A DNA stretch of 5,054 bases from Sporomusa sp. (GTDB lineage: Bacteria > Bacillota_C > Negativicutes > Sporomusales > Sporomusaceae). Shown one piece after another: positions 4,191 to 5,054 of the stretch. Position 1 is the stretch's first letter. Each line of letters starts with the position of its first letter. Both the position numbers and the translations under genes were made by a program. The stretch covers positions 1-5,054 of the forward strand of contig JAQSXM010000285.1 in the NCBI GenBank assembly GCA_029256645.1. Direction: 5' to 3'. The notes under the pieces were generated by a model, which was given only the letters and a program-made list of their open reading frames with translations, made no database searches and was not told the origin of the DNA.

Positions 4191-5054
4191 ATGATTAACC
4201 TAAGAGACAATACCTGCCCTACAAGGGAACAACGCGGAAATGGTATTAACGCTTTTTGGGGGAAAGCGAGTGAACTCATTAAACAGGTAAAAGACGGGAC
4301 TGTGCCCAATACGGAACGGTGCTTTCAACAATCGTCAGGTTGCCTGTTAAATTTCTATCTCACCCAGCGGGTTATGACCATTCGTGATTCTGTTATGATT
4401 GTTCATGCGCCGGTAGGCTGCTCTGTTGTCGGGCTAGGCTACCGGGAAATATTCCGTAAAGTTCCTGTTTCTTTGGGGCGTCCGGAAAACTTTGATTTTC
4501 ATTGGCTGACTACCAATCTGAATGAGAAAGATGTTATCTATGGGGCTGGAGACAAATTAAAATATGCGATCAAAGAGGCCCAAACCAGATATAATCCCCA
4601 GGCTATATTTGTGTTGGCATCCTGCACCACGGGAATTATCGGTGAGGATATTGCCGGAATTGTTGACGAGGTCCAGCCTGAGGTTAAGGCAAAAATTGTT
4701 GCGATCCATTGCGAGGGAATTCGCTCCAGGCTGATTCAAACCGGGTATGACGCCTTCTGGCACGGCATACTCAAATATTTGGTAAAAAAACCGGCAAAAA
4801 AACAAAAAGATCTGGTTAATGTGGCAAGTATGTTGTCCTATACCTGGCAGGACCGCCGGGAGATTACCAGACTGCTGGAGAAAATCGGCCTGCGGCCCAA
4901 TTTTGTTCCGGAATTCTCAACGGTTGAGCAATTCGAAATGCTTTCAGAGGCGGCCGTTACTGCGCCGATTTGCTCGTCATTTACCGATTACCTGTCGCGG
5001 GGGCTGGAGCAGGAATATGGAGTACCATACTTTTTATACCCTTCGCCGATTGGG
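4191..5054 (+). CDS. Nitrogenase component 1-like (NifD-like) reductase subunit, 3' partial
   Basis: ATG 4191 with AGGAGG (4177-4182) 8 nt upstream opens a frame that runs 288 codons to the right edge; about 150-200 residues are probably missing. It belongs to the oxidoreductase nitrogenase component 1 family. Compared with Azotobacter NifD, the P-cluster cysteines are kept: C51 (NifD C62), C77 in HAPVGC (C88, same spacing of 26) and C145 in ASCTTGIIGEDI (C154). R85 matches Arg96 and CEGIR (174-178) matches CEGFR. C261 in APICSSFTDYLSRGLEQEYG aligns with the cofactor ligand Cys275. In contrast, an ungapped alignment from CEGIR puts I182 and Y186 where NifD has Gln191 and His195, residues important for dinitrogen reduction. 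It should therefore be a nitrogenase-like enzyme for another substrate, or less likely a NifE-like scaffold. NifH and NifK partners are not in the window. Confidence 0.9.
   Translation, partial: MINLRDNTCPTREQRGNGINAFWGKASELIKQVKDGTVPNTERCFQQSSGCLLNFYLTQRVMTIRDSVMIVHAPVGCSVVGLGYREIFRKVPVSLGRPENFDFHWLTTNLNEKDVIYGAGDKLKYAIKEAQTRYNPQAIFVLASCTTGIIGEDIAGIVDEVQPEVKAKIVAIHCEGIRSRLIQTGYDAFWHGILKYLVKKPAKKQKDLVNVASMLSYTWQDRREITRLLEKIGLRPNFVPEFSTVEQFEMLSEAAVTAPICSSFTDYLSRGLEQEYGVPYFLYPSPIG

Noticed and set aside
4557..4805. 82-residue minus-strand ORF
   Set aside because: It is antisense to the NifD-like gene, whose conserved motifs prove the plus frame.
4191..5054. Naming the gene marD (methylthio-alkane reductase) or nifD/nifE
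   Set aside because: The substrate-specific residues and partners needed to decide are outside the window or unknown to me, so only the family-level name is supported.
1..5054. CRISPR arrays, tRNA or rRNA genes, insertion sequences
   Set aside because: No regularly spaced repeats, no cloverleaf or rRNA-like stretch, no transposase ORF and no terminal inverted repeats were seen.

Overview
The window looks like part of the genome of a strictly anaerobic, low-to-moderate-GC Bacillota bacterium, possibly of the Sporomusa/Pelosinus type. The evidence is consensus sigma-A promoters, strong AGGAGG-type ribosome binding sites, many Rho-independent hairpins, and a gene set of a corrinoid-type methyltransferase, a nitrogenase-like protein and a redox-disulfide (DUF1858) protein. 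The lineage is inferred from gene flavour, not from a marker gene.

Layout. From 1 to 855 (+) lies the C-terminal four fifths of a UroD-fold methyltransferase of the MtaA/CmuA type, running off the left edge. Tail to tail with it is a minus-strand operon transcribed right to left. Its order is an SsuC/TauC-type ABC permease with an unusual C-terminal extension (2082-3116), a second permease of the same family (1297-2055), and a secreted stand-alone N-terminal domain of a purple-acid-phosphatase-type protein without its catalytic part (871-1281). A clear sigma-A promoter at 3255-3283 drives this operon. Its leader of about 130 nt contains a terminator-like hairpin (3157-3195) and a possible 25-codon leader ORF that reads straight through that hairpin.

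Diverging from it, a plus-strand promoter at 3361-3390 starts a leader of about 260 nt with two successive terminator-like hairpins (3456-3490 and 3577-3617). Between them is a foldable three-way junction, so the leader could be a riboswitch or attenuator, or a short RNA followed by a second element. It leads to a 21-codon small ORF with a very good ribosome binding site (3660-3725), which sits directly against a 68-residue DUF1858 protein with a CxxC motif (3740-3946). A perfect 18-bp terminator hairpin follows (4034-4078).

From 4191 to the right edge is the first 288 codons of a nitrogenase component 1 (NifD-like) protein. It is open at the right edge. It keeps the three P-cluster cysteines and the cofactor-ligand cysteine. 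It appears to have lost the histidine and glutamine needed for dinitrogen reduction, so it is a nitrogenase-like reductase of another substrate.

How the parts may fit together (inference): a nitrogenase-like reductase, a small redox-disulfide protein, a pair of sulfonate/taurine/nitrate-type permeases and a corrinoid methyltransferase-like protein would suit uptake and reductive breakdown of a small organic compound, for example a methylated or sulfur-containing one. The window contains no ABC ATPase, no substrate-binding protein and no NifH- or NifK-like partner, so the system is incomplete here and the substrate cannot be named from sequence.
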